Notes: a model not told the origin generated them from the sequence alone. Positions 45,460 to 54,106 are shown, numbered from the stretch's first letter. The stretch: DNA of 64,000 nucleotides from Tahibacter amnicola (GCF_025398735.1 NZ_CP104694.1:2505001-2569000), one strand, 5' to 3'. Translations and numbers: made by a program.

Positions 45460-46290
45460 ATGCGTATCCTCTTTTATCCACAATTCCCGGCGATCGACGG
45501 TTACACCCTGGTCGCGATCTGCCACGAGTTGGGCTACCAGGGCGTGGCATCGCCCGAAGATCCCTTCGACATCGCCGTGGCCTGGGCCGACGAGACGTGG
45601 CTGGCCAGCGATCCCGTGCTGGAAGCGGTCGCCCGCGAACGGCCCGTGTGGAACATCGACTGCCGCGACATCAGCAAGCGTCGCGTCGACGTCCTGATGC
45701 ACGAGGTATTTGGCTATGGCGCGGAGATCGATCCGCGGCGTTTTCACGGCGTATGCGCGGTCAAGACCGACGAGAACGCCCGGGGGCGGGGAAGCGTGGT
45801 GCAGGCGCCAACCACGCAGGTGGACCCGGCGTTCGTCTACCAGCGTTACATCCAGTGCAGCGAACACGGACATACCGTGAACTACCGGGTGCCGGTGATC
45901 GCAGGCAGCATCCCCGTGTGCTACGTGCTGGGTCGGGAACCGCCGTTGCGCGTGCTCAAGACCGACGCCACCTCCTGCCGCCTGGAATCCCCGGACGTGC
46001 TGTTTTCCCGCGACGAGCAGCGCAAGATCCTCCAGTTGTGCGAGCACATGGGGTTGGACTTCGGCGAGCTGGACGTGCTGCGCGACGATGCCGACGGTCG
46101 CTTGTACGTGATCGATGTAAACAAGACGCCCGCGGGAATGGGTATCGCCTACCGGCACAAGTGGACCGTGACGCAGCGGCGCGACGCGCTGCACCTTCTG
46201 GCGCGGGCATTCGACGCGGCGGTGAAACAGGGATTGCCGCGACGACGCGGTCAGGCGACGGAAGCCGGGATCCAGTCGCTGCAAGCGTGA
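45460..46290 (+). CDS. ATP-grasp-like protein
   Basis: 276 aa from the ATG at 45460, 7 nt after the sulfotransferase stop. It has a Rossmann-like N-terminal part ('ILFYPQFPAIDGYTLVAICH'), then 'VYQRYIQCSEHGHTVNYRVP' and, near the end, 'DFGELDVLRDDADGRLYVID' followed by 'VNKTPAGMG'. These are the metal-binding Glu/Asp/Asn blocks of the ATP-grasp fold (E-x-D ... D-x-N). Canonical enzymes ligate a carboxylate to an amine or thiol using ATP. This copy is short, so the N-terminal lid is reduced. Last gene of the coupled operon. It could join an amino acid to the cluster product; that is inference. Confidence 0.65.
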   Translation: MRILFYPQFPAIDGYTLVAICHELGYQGVASPEDPFDIAVAWADETWLASDPVLEAVARERPVWNIDCRDISKRRVDVLMHEVFGYGAEIDPRRFHGVCAVKTDENARGRGSVVQAPTTQVDPAFVYQRYIQCSEHGHTVNYRVPVIAGSIPVCYVLGREPPLRVLKTDATSCRLESPDVLFSRDEQRKILQLCEHMGLDFGELDVLRDDADGRLYVIDVNKTPAGMGIAYRHKWTVTQRRDALHLLARAFDAAVKQGLPRRRGQATEAGIQSLQA

Positions 46291-46362
46291 GAGGCTGGTC
46301 GACCCTCCCGGCCGTTGGCTATGCTGGCGTGGTGCATCTACGGGTTTCCGGCGGGTAGGGTG

Positions 46363-47178
46363 ATGTCGAGGCCGAAGGTTTTGCCGCGTTTGCTGGCGGT
46401 GGCGCTGGCGCTGGTCAGTGCGTGCGTCGCCGCGGAGCCGGTCAACTGGGTCTGGGCATGGGATCGTCCGGAAGACCTGCGCTGGCTGCCCCCCGATGTC
46501 GGAGTCGCCTGGTTTGCGGGGCAGTTCGACGCCCGCGGCGAGGCGTTCCGGTTTACCGGACGACGCGCTGTGCTGCGAATACGGCCCGAAACGAAGCGGA
46601 TGCCGGTACTGCACATCGAGGCCTTCGACCGTCGTTACCCGCCCGTGCTGGATGACGCGGCGGTCGCACGCTGGAGCGACGCGCTGTTCGAGGCGATCCG
46701 TCGCCTGGACGCACCTGTCGTGCAGATCGATTTCGAAGCCCGCTCGGGGCAGCAGCGGTTTTATCGCGATGTCCTGGCTGCGTTGCGCGGCCGGTTGCCG
46801 GCCGCCCAGCGGATTTCGGCGACCGCGCTGGCGTCCTGGTGTGGCGACGCGGCCTGGGTCGACGGATTGCCGGTGGACGAGCTGGTGCCGATGTATTTCC
46901 GCATGGGGGCTGCCGAGCGCGGACTCTGGCAACGCCGCATGCGCCAATCCGATTCCTTGCCGAGGGCATGCCGGAAGGCGGCTGGCATCGCGACGGACGA
47001 ATGGACGCGCCATGGCAGCGCGTTCGGTCCGGACCCGATGGGGGCGTTCGCAGGCCGCGTTCTTTATCTGTTCTCCCCGCGATCCTGGCAGCCTGATGGC
47101 TTGCGCCAGCTGTCCGGGTGGCCGCGCAGCGTCTCCGTGGGCAAGGTGGAAGACAGTGATAAAGGGAAAAATAGATGA
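46363..47178 (+). CDS. DUF3142-like exported protein
   Basis: 271 aa from the ATG at 46363. It has a hydrophobic signal segment (about 6-22, 'VLPRLLAVALALVSACVAA') and then 'NWVWAWDRPEDLRWLPPDVG', the characteristic opening of the DUF3142 family. 'VVQIDFEARSGQQRFYRDVL' and 'ISATALASWCGDAAWVDGL' resemble strands of a TIM-barrel glycosidase-like fold, with Asp/Glu in 'IDFEA'. DUF3142 has no proven function. The stop overlaps the next start (ATGA), making a two-gene unit. A GCTATGCT sequence about 40 nt upstream could be its -10 region. Confidence 0.7.
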   Translation: MSRPKVLPRLLAVALALVSACVAAEPVNWVWAWDRPEDLRWLPPDVGVAWFAGQFDARGEAFRFTGRRAVLRIRPETKRMPVLHIEAFDRRYPPVLDDAAVARWSDALFEAIRRLDAPVVQIDFEARSGQQRFYRDVLAALRGRLPAAQRISATALASWCGDAAWVDGLPVDELVPMYFRMGAAERGLWQRRMRQSDSLPRACRKAAGIATDEWTRHGSAFGPDPMGAFAGRVLYLFSPRSWQPDGLRQLSGWPRSVSVGKVEDSDKGKNR

Positions 47179-49304
47179 GCCTGCGAGTGAGTGGCGGTAC
47201 GCGGCGTTTGGCTGTGCTGGTGCTGTCCCTGGCGCCGGCGACGTGCCTGGGATCCGGCGGCGGCCCGATACCCAGCCCGGTGTCCACGTCCCGGGTCCGG
47301 CCCGAAGCCGCTGCCATGGAGCGCTATCTGCAAGGAAAGCTCGGCATCCTCTGGCCCAGCTACGACCGTGCCATGCTACTGGTGGCGTATCGGACCTCGC
47401 GCGGCCTGCGTGGCGTCTCTGATGCGGACCGCGAGCGCCTGGTCCAGGTGACAGGCCTTTCCAGTCCGGTGCTATGGCCTGATCTGGAGGCCTGGAGTCA
47501 GGCCCGCGTCAACGCAGGCGGCCCGGAATTGCCGTATCGCCTGGATTTCGGATGGCGGATGCAGTCTGAATTCAGCGGCGCCGTCAATTGCCAGCCGCAT
47601 GCATTTCGCATGGCCACGAAAACGCTGAAGGCGCGGCAGGCGACGTACGCTGCAGACACCGCTGCCGTCCAGCACTGGCTCGCGGCGCAGGACAGCGTGT
47701 TCTCCTACTGCCAGCAATCCGGATCACCGGTGCCCCTGCCCGAGCTGGCAGCCGATGCGCCGGAATGGCTGGTCAAGGACCACGCCTATCAACATGCCGC
47801 CGTGCTGCTGTACCAGCACCAGCCGGATCCGGCGATCGAGGCGTTTTCCGCGATCGCGAAAGACCCGGCATCCCCCTGGCGTGAGTGGGCGGCGTATCTA
47901 AAGGTACGCACCTGGTGGCGACATACGTTCAACGTGCCGGAAGACTACGCCACGTTCGTGGCGCAGACGCCGGAGTTGTCTGCTCACCCGCAGGTTCGGC
48001 AGCTGATATCAGTGGGCCAGTCCGCGAAAGATCCGGAAGTAAAGGCTGCCGCCGAGGAACTCCGCAGTGCGATTGCGGCGCGTCATACGCCTGCCCGCAC
48101 ACATCGTGACCTGTGGCAGCTTGCCGGCGCTGCCGAGCCGGTGCCTGATCTGCAAGCCTGGATCCGCGACATCCGCTTTCTGTGGGCGGTACTCAAGCAG
48201 GAGGACTACGCCACGGATTGGCTTTTCGCGACCCGTTCGCAGAACGCGGATTTCGGCGAGGCATCGGTCACGCTGGCGCGCGAGCGATTGGCAGCGGCCT
48301 GGAATGAACGTCACGAACCCATCGTGTTGGCGAGCCTGCTGATGGGGGCGACTCCCACGACTGACGGTGTCGATGATTGGGTCCAGGCCAGCCGGAAAAT
48401 CGCTTCCGACGATCCGCTCTATCTGCATTTTGCCTACCAGCGTGCGCGTCTTGCATTGACGCGTGGCGATCGCGAGGCCGCTCGGGCCGAGCTAACGCGG
48501 GCCGCACCGGCCGTAGGCGAAGCGTCGTTGGGCACACGCCAGGCATTTGATCAGCTGGCCATGCTGCTTGCGCCCTCGTTGGAAGTCCTTTCGGCCCACC
48601 TGCTGCGGGTGCCGGTGAGCAGCGAGACCACCGATATCGAAATGGAGCCGATCTTCGAATCGCTCACACTGGCCGATCCCATTCTCGACGGGCCGACGCA
48701 GCAGTGGCTGGTGCAGCAACTGACGGGTGAGGAGTTGCTGTCCTTGTCGGAATCGACAACGCTGGCGGCGTCGCACCAGATACTGTTCGCGAGCGAGGCG
48801 TGGCGCTGGGGTGCATTCACGCAGGATGCGGCGTTAGAGCGTCGCGCCGCCCGGCGCCTGGCAACCTTGACGGCAGATGCGCCGGTGGTCGCAGCCCTGG
48901 CGTCCGATGATGCGGAACAGATGCGCTTCCTCATGGCACATCGTCTTCTGGAAGGCAAGGTCCAGCAGCTCGGCGGGTTCTTTCCGCACGGCGCCGGGCC
49001 GGAGACTGCCGAGGCGCACTGGCAGCTGCCGCCCGCATTCCGAGACACGACCGAAGCCGCGAAACAACAGTCGGACCGGGAGCGGCGAAACGGCGTCAAT
49101 ACCACCACCTGGATGGGCGAGCAGATTCTTCCATGGATCTCCGCCCACACGGACCATGCGGACGCGGCGGCGATTCTGAAGGATCTGGTCTATGCCTCGC
49201 GCTACGGGGCGCCCGACAAGGCGACCTCACGCAAAGCGTTCCTGCTGCTGCACAAGCTCTACCCGGAAAGCGAGGAAGCTAAAAGTACAAAATACTACTA
49301 CTGA
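47175..49304 (+). CDS. Large exported helical-repeat protein paired with DUF3142
   Basis: 709 aa, start overlapping the DUF3142 gene (ATGA). It has a signal peptide (about 1-26, LSLAPATCLGSG). The body is mostly alpha-helical with TPR/SEL1-like spacing ('HAYQHAAVLLYQHQPDPAIEAF', 'YLHFAYQRARLALTRGDREA') and no enzyme motif. The C-terminus is lysine-tyrosine rich (KSTKYYY), an aromatic end I associate with this family of partners to DUF3142. No family name known to me. A perfect hairpin follows at 49312-49329. Likely an envelope protein working with the DUF3142 product. Confidence 0.7.
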   Translation: MSLRVSGGTRRLAVLVLSLAPATCLGSGGGPIPSPVSTSRVRPEAAAMERYLQGKLGILWPSYDRAMLLVAYRTSRGLRGVSDADRERLVQVTGLSSPVLWPDLEAWSQARVNAGGPELPYRLDFGWRMQSEFSGAVNCQPHAFRMATKTLKARQATYAADTAAVQHWLAAQDSVFSYCQQSGSPVPLPELAADAPEWLVKDHAYQHAAVLLYQHQPDPAIEAFSAIAKDPASPWREWAAYLKVRTWWRHTFNVPEDYATFVAQTPELSAHPQVRQLISVGQSAKDPEVKAAAEELRSAIAARHTPARTHRDLWQLAGAAEPVPDLQAWIRDIRFLWAVLKQEDYATDWLFATRSQNADFGEASVTLARERLAAAWNERHEPIVLASLLMGATPTTDGVDDWVQASRKIASDDPLYLHFAYQRARLALTRGDREAARAELTRAAPAVGEASLGTRQAFDQLAMLLAPSLEVLSAHLLRVPVSSETTDIEMEPIFESLTLADPILDGPTQQWLVQQLTGEELLSLSESTTLAASHQILFASEAWRWGAFTQDAALERRAARRLATLTADAPVVAALASDDAEQMRFLMAHRLLEGKVQQLGGFFPHGAGPETAEAHWQLPPAFRDTTEAAKQQSDRERRNGVNTTTWMGEQILPWISAHTDHADAAAILKDLVYASRYGAPDKATSRKAFLLLHKLYPESEEAKSTKYYY

Positions 49305-49311
49305 GCGTGCC

Positions 49312-49329
49312 GGGCTGCGGAGGCAGCCC
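49312..49329 (+). terminator. Hairpin ending the DUF3142 unit
   Basis: A 7-bp perfect stem, GGGCTGC-GGAG-GCAGCCC, lies 8 nt after the stop at 49304. GGAG is a compact tetraloop; no T-run follows. It separates this unit from the methyltransferase gene. Confidence 0.55.
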
Positions 49330-49434
49330 TGGCCGATGTGTTGTCCGTGCGCAGACCGGCCTGATACGCTCGTGATTTCCCACCGCGAACGGCGCTGACC
49401 GGTGGCGCGCGGTCAGTCCAGGAAGACGCCATCC

Positions 49435-50247
49435 ATGTCCAATGCAATGCGTGCCACTCTCAAGCGCTGGGTAGAGCGCGCCGGGCTGTTGGGCGTGGCG
49501 TTCCGCGTCCACGAGTACCTGAAGGCCCGCGAAGCCCGGCGCCGGCATCCGGCGGCGTTTCGCGGGCTGGCGGCGGATGGACTACCCATGCCGCCGGCAG
49601 GGCACCTGGTGCTGGTCGGCGGCGAAACCAATGCGGAGGCATTTCTGCAGGGTGGCGCCCACACGGCCCAGACCATTCGCAGCGTTCTTGCCGCGCACGG
49701 CGCCGACATCGGGCAGTTTCGCGCGATTCTTGATTTCGGCTGCGGGTGCGGTCGCGTCATGCGCCACTGGCAGTCGCTGCCGGGTCGCGTGGAATTGCAC
49801 GGTACCGACTACAACGCCGCCCTGATCGAATGGTCGCGCAAGAACCTGCCGTTCGGCCGGTTTCACATCAACTCGCTGGCGCCGCCGCTGAGTCACGCCG
49901 ACGGCAGCTTCGACCTGGTCTACGCGTTTTCCGTGTTCACGCACCTGACGGCCGCGCTGCAGGTGGCATGGATTGCCGAACTCACGCGTGTCCTCGCGCC
50001 GGGCGGGTATTTGTTCATCACGGTGCACGGCGAGAGCTTCCGCAACCAACTTTCCGTGGACGAAGCCCGCCAGTTTGATGCCGGCGATCTCGTCGTGCGG
50101 CACGCCGGCATGGCAGGAAGCAATCTCTGCGCCGCTTTTCACCCGCTGCCGTACCTGCGACGGATGGCCGGGGAGCTGGAGGTGATCGACCACCGGCCGG
50201 CGTTGCTGGGGCAGGATGTCGTTCTGCTGCGCAAGCGCGCCGCGTAA
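49435..50247 (+). CDS. Class I SAM-dependent methyltransferase
   Basis: 270 aa from the ATG at 49435 (an upstream in-frame ATG at 49402 is less likely). 'AILDFGCGCGRVMRHW' is SAM motif I, 'VELHGTDYNAALIEW' motif II (acidic Asp), 'FDLVYAFSVFTHL' motif IV and 'LAPGGYLFITVHG' motif V, as in the Methyltransf_25 group. The N-terminal about 80 residues form a helical extension ('FRVHEYLKAREARRRHP'). Such methyltransferases modify small molecules or sugars. It is close to, but terminator-separated from, the RibA-RibD cluster; toxoflavin-type pathways need an N-methyltransferase, so a link is possible but unproven. Stop 10 bp from a convergent gene. Confidence 0.85.
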   Translation: MSNAMRATLKRWVERAGLLGVAFRVHEYLKAREARRRHPAAFRGLAADGLPMPPAGHLVLVGGETNAEAFLQGGAHTAQTIRSVLAAHGADIGQFRAILDFGCGCGRVMRHWQSLPGRVELHGTDYNAALIEWSRKNLPFGRFHINSLAPPLSHADGSFDLVYAFSVFTHLTAALQVAWIAELTRVLAPGGYLFITVHGESFRNQLSVDEARQFDAGDLVVRHAGMAGSNLCAAFHPLPYLRRMAGELEVIDHRPALLGQDVVLLRKRAA

Positions 50248-50257
50248 TTGCGTCACG

Positions 50258-50638
50258 CTATACGGGCTCGCTGCCCACATGTGTTGAATACACGGTGATC
50301 CAGTGGCCGGCCGGCTCACGTACGCGAAATCGCTCGTGATCGATGGCGGGCACCGCCTCGATCGGCGAAGGGGATAAGCCCATCGTCGTGAATCGCCGGT
50401 GGGTGTCGTGGATATCGTCCACCATCAGGTCGAACGGGGCATCGCCCGCTTCGATGCCGGATTTCGCCTGGAGGATCAGGTGGGTGCCGCCGCGCATTTC
50501 GAAAATGGAGACCTGCGGCCCTTCGAAGATCGAACGCATGCCGATCCGATGCATGAACTGCGCGGATTCGAGCATGCGGTCCGTAGGCAGGGCGACGTGT
50601 CCGATCCACACGGCAGGGCGGCGATCAAACGGGCTCAT
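50258..50638 (-). CDS. VOC-family (glyoxalase-like) protein
   Basis: 126 aa from the ATG at 50638. Single VOC domain: 'WIGHVALPTDRMLESAQFMH' opening strand and helix, 'FEMRGGTHLILQAKSG', 'FDLMVDDIHDTHRRF' and 'RVREPAGHWITVYST' at the end. Candidate metal ligands are His14, His54 and Glu at the end region. Function unassigned; cytoplasmic. Its promoter region, shared with the divergent secreted-protein gene, holds two perfect palindromes. Confidence 0.75.
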   Translation of the reverse strand: MSPFDRRPAVWIGHVALPTDRMLESAQFMHRIGMRSIFEGPQVSIFEMRGGTHLILQAKSGIEAGDAPFDLMVDDIHDTHRRFTTMGLSPSPIEAVPAIDHERFRVREPAGHWITVYSTHVGSEPV

Positions 50639-50685
50639 GGGCGTACCCCGTCAGCGGCGTGATGCAGGGACGAGATAGCAGAAAC

Positions 50686-50722
50686 GGCGTTAACGCCTCG
50701 TCGCAACGCCAGGTCGCGACCT
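50686..50722. promoter_or_regulatory. Two 12-bp palindromes in a divergent promoter region
   Basis: GGCGTTAACGCC (50686-50697) and AGGTCGCGACCT (50711-50722) are each perfectly self-complementary and spaced 25 bp centre to centre. They lie between the VOC start (50638, -) and the secreted-protein start (50802, +). A weak TTGCTT ... TGCTAA promoter for the plus-strand gene sits just downstream (50737-50766). They could be operator sites for one dimeric regulator each. Confidence 0.4.
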
Positions 50723-50801
50723 CGGCGAAGAGGTCGTTGCTTTTCCGCGTTTGCGTGCTTTGCTAATTTGCGCAGACCTCAACGCTGGAGTACCGGTCCC
50801 G

Positions 50802-51383
50802 ATGTGTCGTGCTACACGATTGCGCGTGTTGTTTGCCGGATGCCTGGTGATCTCCCTGCCGGTTGAGGCGGCGTTGCAGTGCACCGAACGCGCCCTGGAG
50901 GCGCCTGCCACGCCGGAAGGGGTGTACGTCAACCTGATGACCGGCATCACCGGCGAAACCGAAGCCAGCGTGCCGGGCTTCGATATCAATCTCTATGCGC
51001 CGGCCAACGCGGATCCACCGGGCCAGCTCAAGTTCTACTGGGGGCAGTCGAGCATTGGCGGTGCCGGTGTCGCCAGTATCGCAGACACCTACGCGGTGCT
51101 GGCGCCCGGCGATACCATCGGCCCGGCTTCGCTCTTCACGCGTGCCGCGTTTGCGGGAAATACCTCGGCCTGGCAGGCGGGCACCACGGGGTTCCTGGGG
51201 CTGCGTTTCCGCAACGAAGCCTCCGCGGTCATCAACTACGGCTGGGTGCAACTGGCTACCACGCCACCCTTCGGCTTTCCAGCCACGATCCTGCGCTGGT
51301 GCTACGAGGACAGCGGCGCCGCGATCACGATTCCCGCCCCACCGGACAGCCTGTTTGCGGATGGCTTTGATCCCGGCACGTAG
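50802..51383 (+). CDS. Secreted hypothetical protein with LFADGFD tail
   Basis: 193 aa from the ATG at 50802 (signal peptide MCRATRLRVLFAGCLVISLPVEA). The mature part looks like a small beta-sandwich ('FDINLYAPANADPPGQLKFYW', 'GFLGLRFRNEASAVINYGWV'). Near the end 'LRWCYEDSGAAITIPAPPDS' leads into 'LFADGFDPGT', again the recurrent tail. The 'GWVQL' block resembles one in other exported proteins of this order whose function is unknown. No enzyme motif. Confidence 0.7.
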   Translation: MCRATRLRVLFAGCLVISLPVEAALQCTERALEAPATPEGVYVNLMTGITGETEASVPGFDINLYAPANADPPGQLKFYWGQSSIGGAGVASIADTYAVLAPGDTIGPASLFTRAAFAGNTSAWQAGTTGFLGLRFRNEASAVINYGWVQLATTPPFGFPATILRWCYEDSGAAITIPAPPDSLFADGFDPGT

Positions 51384-51412
51384 CACAGGGCCCGCCGGCC
51401 GCGCCGGTGTCG

Positions 51413-51916
51413 CTATAGCGGATTGAAGTCCTTATCGCGCAGGCCGGCGAGGACCGCGTCGCCCGCCCCGGTGACGCGGACTTCGCCGAACCGTGCCGTG
51501 GCATAACGCTCGGCCGATCCCTCGGCGAAATAGAAGGCGTCGGTGACAACGTAGGGCGCGCGACTGACGGGAACCTGGAAACGCAGCGCGTATTCGCCTT
51601 CTGCGAGCGGCTCTGCTGCCGGTTGGAGACGCCGAAACTGCGCCACTCTCCGGGCATCCAGCGTCACGATCGCAAAGCCCTCGGCAGCCGGCGAGGGCGG
51701 GCGGTCGGGGCGGGCACGGAGCGCGTCGTTGACCAGCGCAAAGCGCAGGGTCATGTAGTCGCCCTGGATGAGCGAGCGCGGATCTGCCGGTTCCAGCGGG
51801 AGGAACACGACAGTGCCGGATCGCAGCACCGCGTCGCGCGAGGCAATGAACGCATTGCACAACAGCAGGACGAGGGCGAGCCCGATCCAGGCCAGGCGTG
51901 GCTGCCATTCGCTCAT
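51413..51916 (-). CDS. GDYXXLXY-domain protein
   Basis: 167 aa from the ATG at 51916, overlapping the DUF4401 gene by 4 bp. One N-terminal helix (about 8-25, 'LAWIGLALVLLLCNAFIA') then a periplasmic domain with 'IQGDYMTLRFAL', the defining GDYxxLxx motif, and 'VPVSRAPYVVTDAFYFAEG'. This family nearly always follows DUF2157 and DUF4401, as here. Function unknown. Third gene of the operon. Confidence 0.9.
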   Translation of the reverse strand: MSEWQPRLAWIGLALVLLLCNAFIASRDAVLRSGTVVFLPLEPADPRSLIQGDYMTLRFALVNDALRARPDRPPSPAAEGFAIVTLDARRVAQFRRLQPAAEPLAEGEYALRFQVPVSRAPYVVTDAFYFAEGSAERYATARFGEVRVTGAGDAVLAGLRDKDFNPL

Positions 51917-52935
51917 GCGAACTTCTCCGACACGCCTCGTGCGATCCATCGCAATGCCAACAGCAGCAGTCCGTTGCCGACCAGCAGCAGCGACTTCTGC
52001 AGCAGCGGCAGTTCCATTCCGATATAGAACTGGGCGAGGCTGATGCCGCTGGCGATGAGCGACAGCGCGACCAGCAGCGGCCGGCCCGCATGAAATCCGA
52101 TCACGGCCAGGCAAAGCCCGAGAAGCAGGCCGCTGGCAGGCCACGCGAGTGCCGCGAAGCCCAGCGCAGCGACCCCGGCGATGATCGGGAGCACGCTCCC
52201 GCGCCGGGCGTACTGCCCCAGCGATACGAGCGTGACCACGGGCAGCATGCCGGCGACGACGAGATGTCCCATGAAATGCGCGTCTTCCATCGGGCGACGG
52301 AGGTGGTGGCTGTGGTCGAAGGCGAACAGCTCCAGTGCCAGCGCAACCAGTGTCCAACCCCAGGCAGCCGGCACGAGATCCCACCAGCGGCCCTGCACGG
52401 CCAGGCACCAGATCAACACGGCGCCCACCGCGAACGTCGCCGTCATGTAGTGCTTGGCGCCCACATCGGCCTTTTCCAGGATCATGCCGATGGCCAGTGC
52501 GGCCACCAGGCTGCACAGGAAGCGATGCACGACCGGCGGGGCCAGGGCGTACTGGATGATCGCGACGACGAGCGCCGCGTACCACAGGCCGTCCGCATCG
52601 CGCCAGAAGCTCGCCGCAGCGACGATCAGGCATTGTGCCGACAGGCTGGCCACCGTCGCCACCTGTTCAAGGTAGAGATTGCCGGGCGCGAAGCGCAGCG
52701 CGCCTACCGCGGCGGTGGCGGTGACGGCAACGTATACGAAGAGCCCGGCGTATTCCTTGTGGTCCAGGATGGTGATGGCGGCAAACGCCGTGACGAGGAC
52801 GGTAGCCAGCCAGATTCCGGCGCTGACCAGCACGTGGATGTACCACGGGACGGTCGTGTCATCGGGCGGGCGTTCCGCTGACACGAGCCCCGCCTCGCGC
52901 AGGCGTTGCCAGAGCAGGGCGCCGGTCGTGGTCAC
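51913..52935 (-). CDS. DUF4401 membrane protein
   Basis: 340 aa from a GTG at 52935; the GTGA overlap with the upstream stop shows coupled translation. Nine or more hydrophobic helices ('YIHVLVSAGIWLATVLVTAFAA', 'FVYVAVTATAAVGALRF', 'GMLPVVTLVSLGQYA'). 'LLQKSLLLVGNGLLLL' near the end is the conserved DUF4401 block. Integral inner-membrane protein; probably forms a complex with the DUF2157 and GDYXXLXY products. Function unknown. Confidence 0.88.
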   Translation of the reverse strand: MTTTGALLWQRLREAGLVSAERPPDDTTVPWYIHVLVSAGIWLATVLVTAFAAITILDHKEYAGLFVYVAVTATAAVGALRFAPGNLYLEQVATVASLSAQCLIVAAASFWRDADGLWYAALVVAIIQYALAPPVVHRFLCSLVAALAIGMILEKADVGAKHYMTATFAVGAVLIWCLAVQGRWWDLVPAAWGWTLVALALELFAFDHSHHLRRPMEDAHFMGHLVVAGMLPVVTLVSLGQYARRGSVLPIIAGVAALGFAALAWPASGLLLGLCLAVIGFHAGRPLLVALSLIASGISLAQFYIGMELPLLQKSLLLVGNGLLLLALRWIARGVSEKFA

Positions 52936-53915
52936 GAGGCCTCCGACCGGGCAAGCCGACGCAGGATCACGACGACACCCACCAGCTGCCCGACGATCGC
53001 CACCGCCAGCATCAGCAATACCCAGATGGCGTCGCGTAGCAGTTCCAGCAGGATCCGGCCAAGGACGACATTCGCCACGACCAGGGCGCTCAGGGCGAGT
53101 CCGCTGAGGCCGAGCAGGTTACGCGGCCGGTTCCTGGCAAAGTAGATTCCGAAGCCGATCATGAGTACGAGCCAGAACCCGACGCTGCCAACCGCCGCCC
53201 CGCGATCTCCGGCGACGTCACGCACGGCTGCCGCCGAAACGAAGGCCAGTGCGGTAAAGGCGAGAATCAACGGACCCTGCCGGCCGCGCAGTTCCGGCAG
53301 CCGCAGCGCCGCTGCCACCCACGCGATGAACAACGCCGTGTTGAAGACGCTCAGATTCACCAGGTCATTGGCCGGGATGTAGCGCAGTGAGTTGTCTCTG
53401 AGCCACAGCGCGAAGGTCAGATTGGCCAACGCGATGGCTGCCAGCCACAGGACGGCGCTGCGCGAGGCGACGACCCATGGCAGCGACAACGCAGTCCAGG
53501 CCGCGAACAGATGCCAGGCATCGGCTTCGATGCGATAGGTCTGCCCGATCAGTCCGAGAAAGGCACCCACTATCATCATGGCGAGGAACAGCCCGGCTTC
53601 AAACACCCGGGCTTTGCCGCGGAAGTACCACGCTGCGCCGACCGTGCCGACCAGCAGCAGCTGTATGCCGCCCAGCCTTGCCATCACGCCCAGTGCGTCC
53701 CAGTTTGCCGCGATGAAGCTGATGACGCCGGTGCCGATCAGGCTGACCCCACCCCACAGGCCCAGGCGATCGAGGAACCACGCCCAGGGCGGCGTTGGAT
53801 CGATGCCCAGGGCCGTCGCCGCGGCATCCGCGGAGCGGAGCACGCCGTCGCGCTGCCAGCGCGCGAGCCGGTGCCGTTGCCGGTTCTGGTCAAGCCAATG
53901 CCCGAGTGTGCTCAT
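52932..53915 (-). CDS. DUF2157 membrane protein
   Basis: 327 aa from the ATG at 53915. A short cytoplasmic N-terminal part (about 1-50, 'HRLARWQRDGVLRSADAAA') is followed by eight or more membrane helices beginning at 'GGVSLIGTGVISFIAANWDALG', the hallmark DUF2157 block. Then come 'LMMIVGAFLGLIGQTY'-like segments. First gene of the DUF2157-DUF4401-GDYXXLXY operon. Function unknown. Confidence 0.88.
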   Translation of the reverse strand: MSTLGHWLDQNRQRHRLARWQRDGVLRSADAAATALGIDPTPPWAWFLDRLGLWGGVSLIGTGVISFIAANWDALGVMARLGGIQLLLVGTVGAAWYFRGKARVFEAGLFLAMMIVGAFLGLIGQTYRIEADAWHLFAAWTALSLPWVVASRSAVLWLAAIALANLTFALWLRDNSLRYIPANDLVNLSVFNTALFIAWVAAALRLPELRGRQGPLILAFTALAFVSAAAVRDVAGDRGAAVGSVGFWLVLMIGFGIYFARNRPRNLLGLSGLALSALVVANVVLGRILLELLRDAIWVLLMLAVAIVGQLVGVVVILRRLARSEAS

Positions 53916-54106
53916 GGACGTCAGCCTACCATGCGGCCACGAGTGGGCTCCTTGTCACATTGTCCAGTGGCAATCGGCCAAGGCCACTCGCCGGACCTCC
54001 CGTGTGACCGAAACCGACGCCTCCGGCGCGCATTTAGACAAGCGGTGGACTGGCGAACAGCGCTACCTTGCAGGACAGCGTGATATCGCCGTCGCCGGAA
54101 GCCGCC

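Noticed and set aside
40140-46290. Calling the cluster a toxoflavin operon
   Set aside because: Only the cyclohydrolase/RibD and WD40 elements match. No formylglycine-enzyme-like gene is seen, the deaminase is missing, the methyltransferase is outside the operon, and glycosyl- and sulfotransferases are extra.
45055-47013. 652-codon minus-strand open frame opposite the sulfotransferase and ATP-grasp genes
   Set aside because: No known motif and Arg/His/Pro-rich shadow composition, while the plus strand encodes recognisable enzymes.
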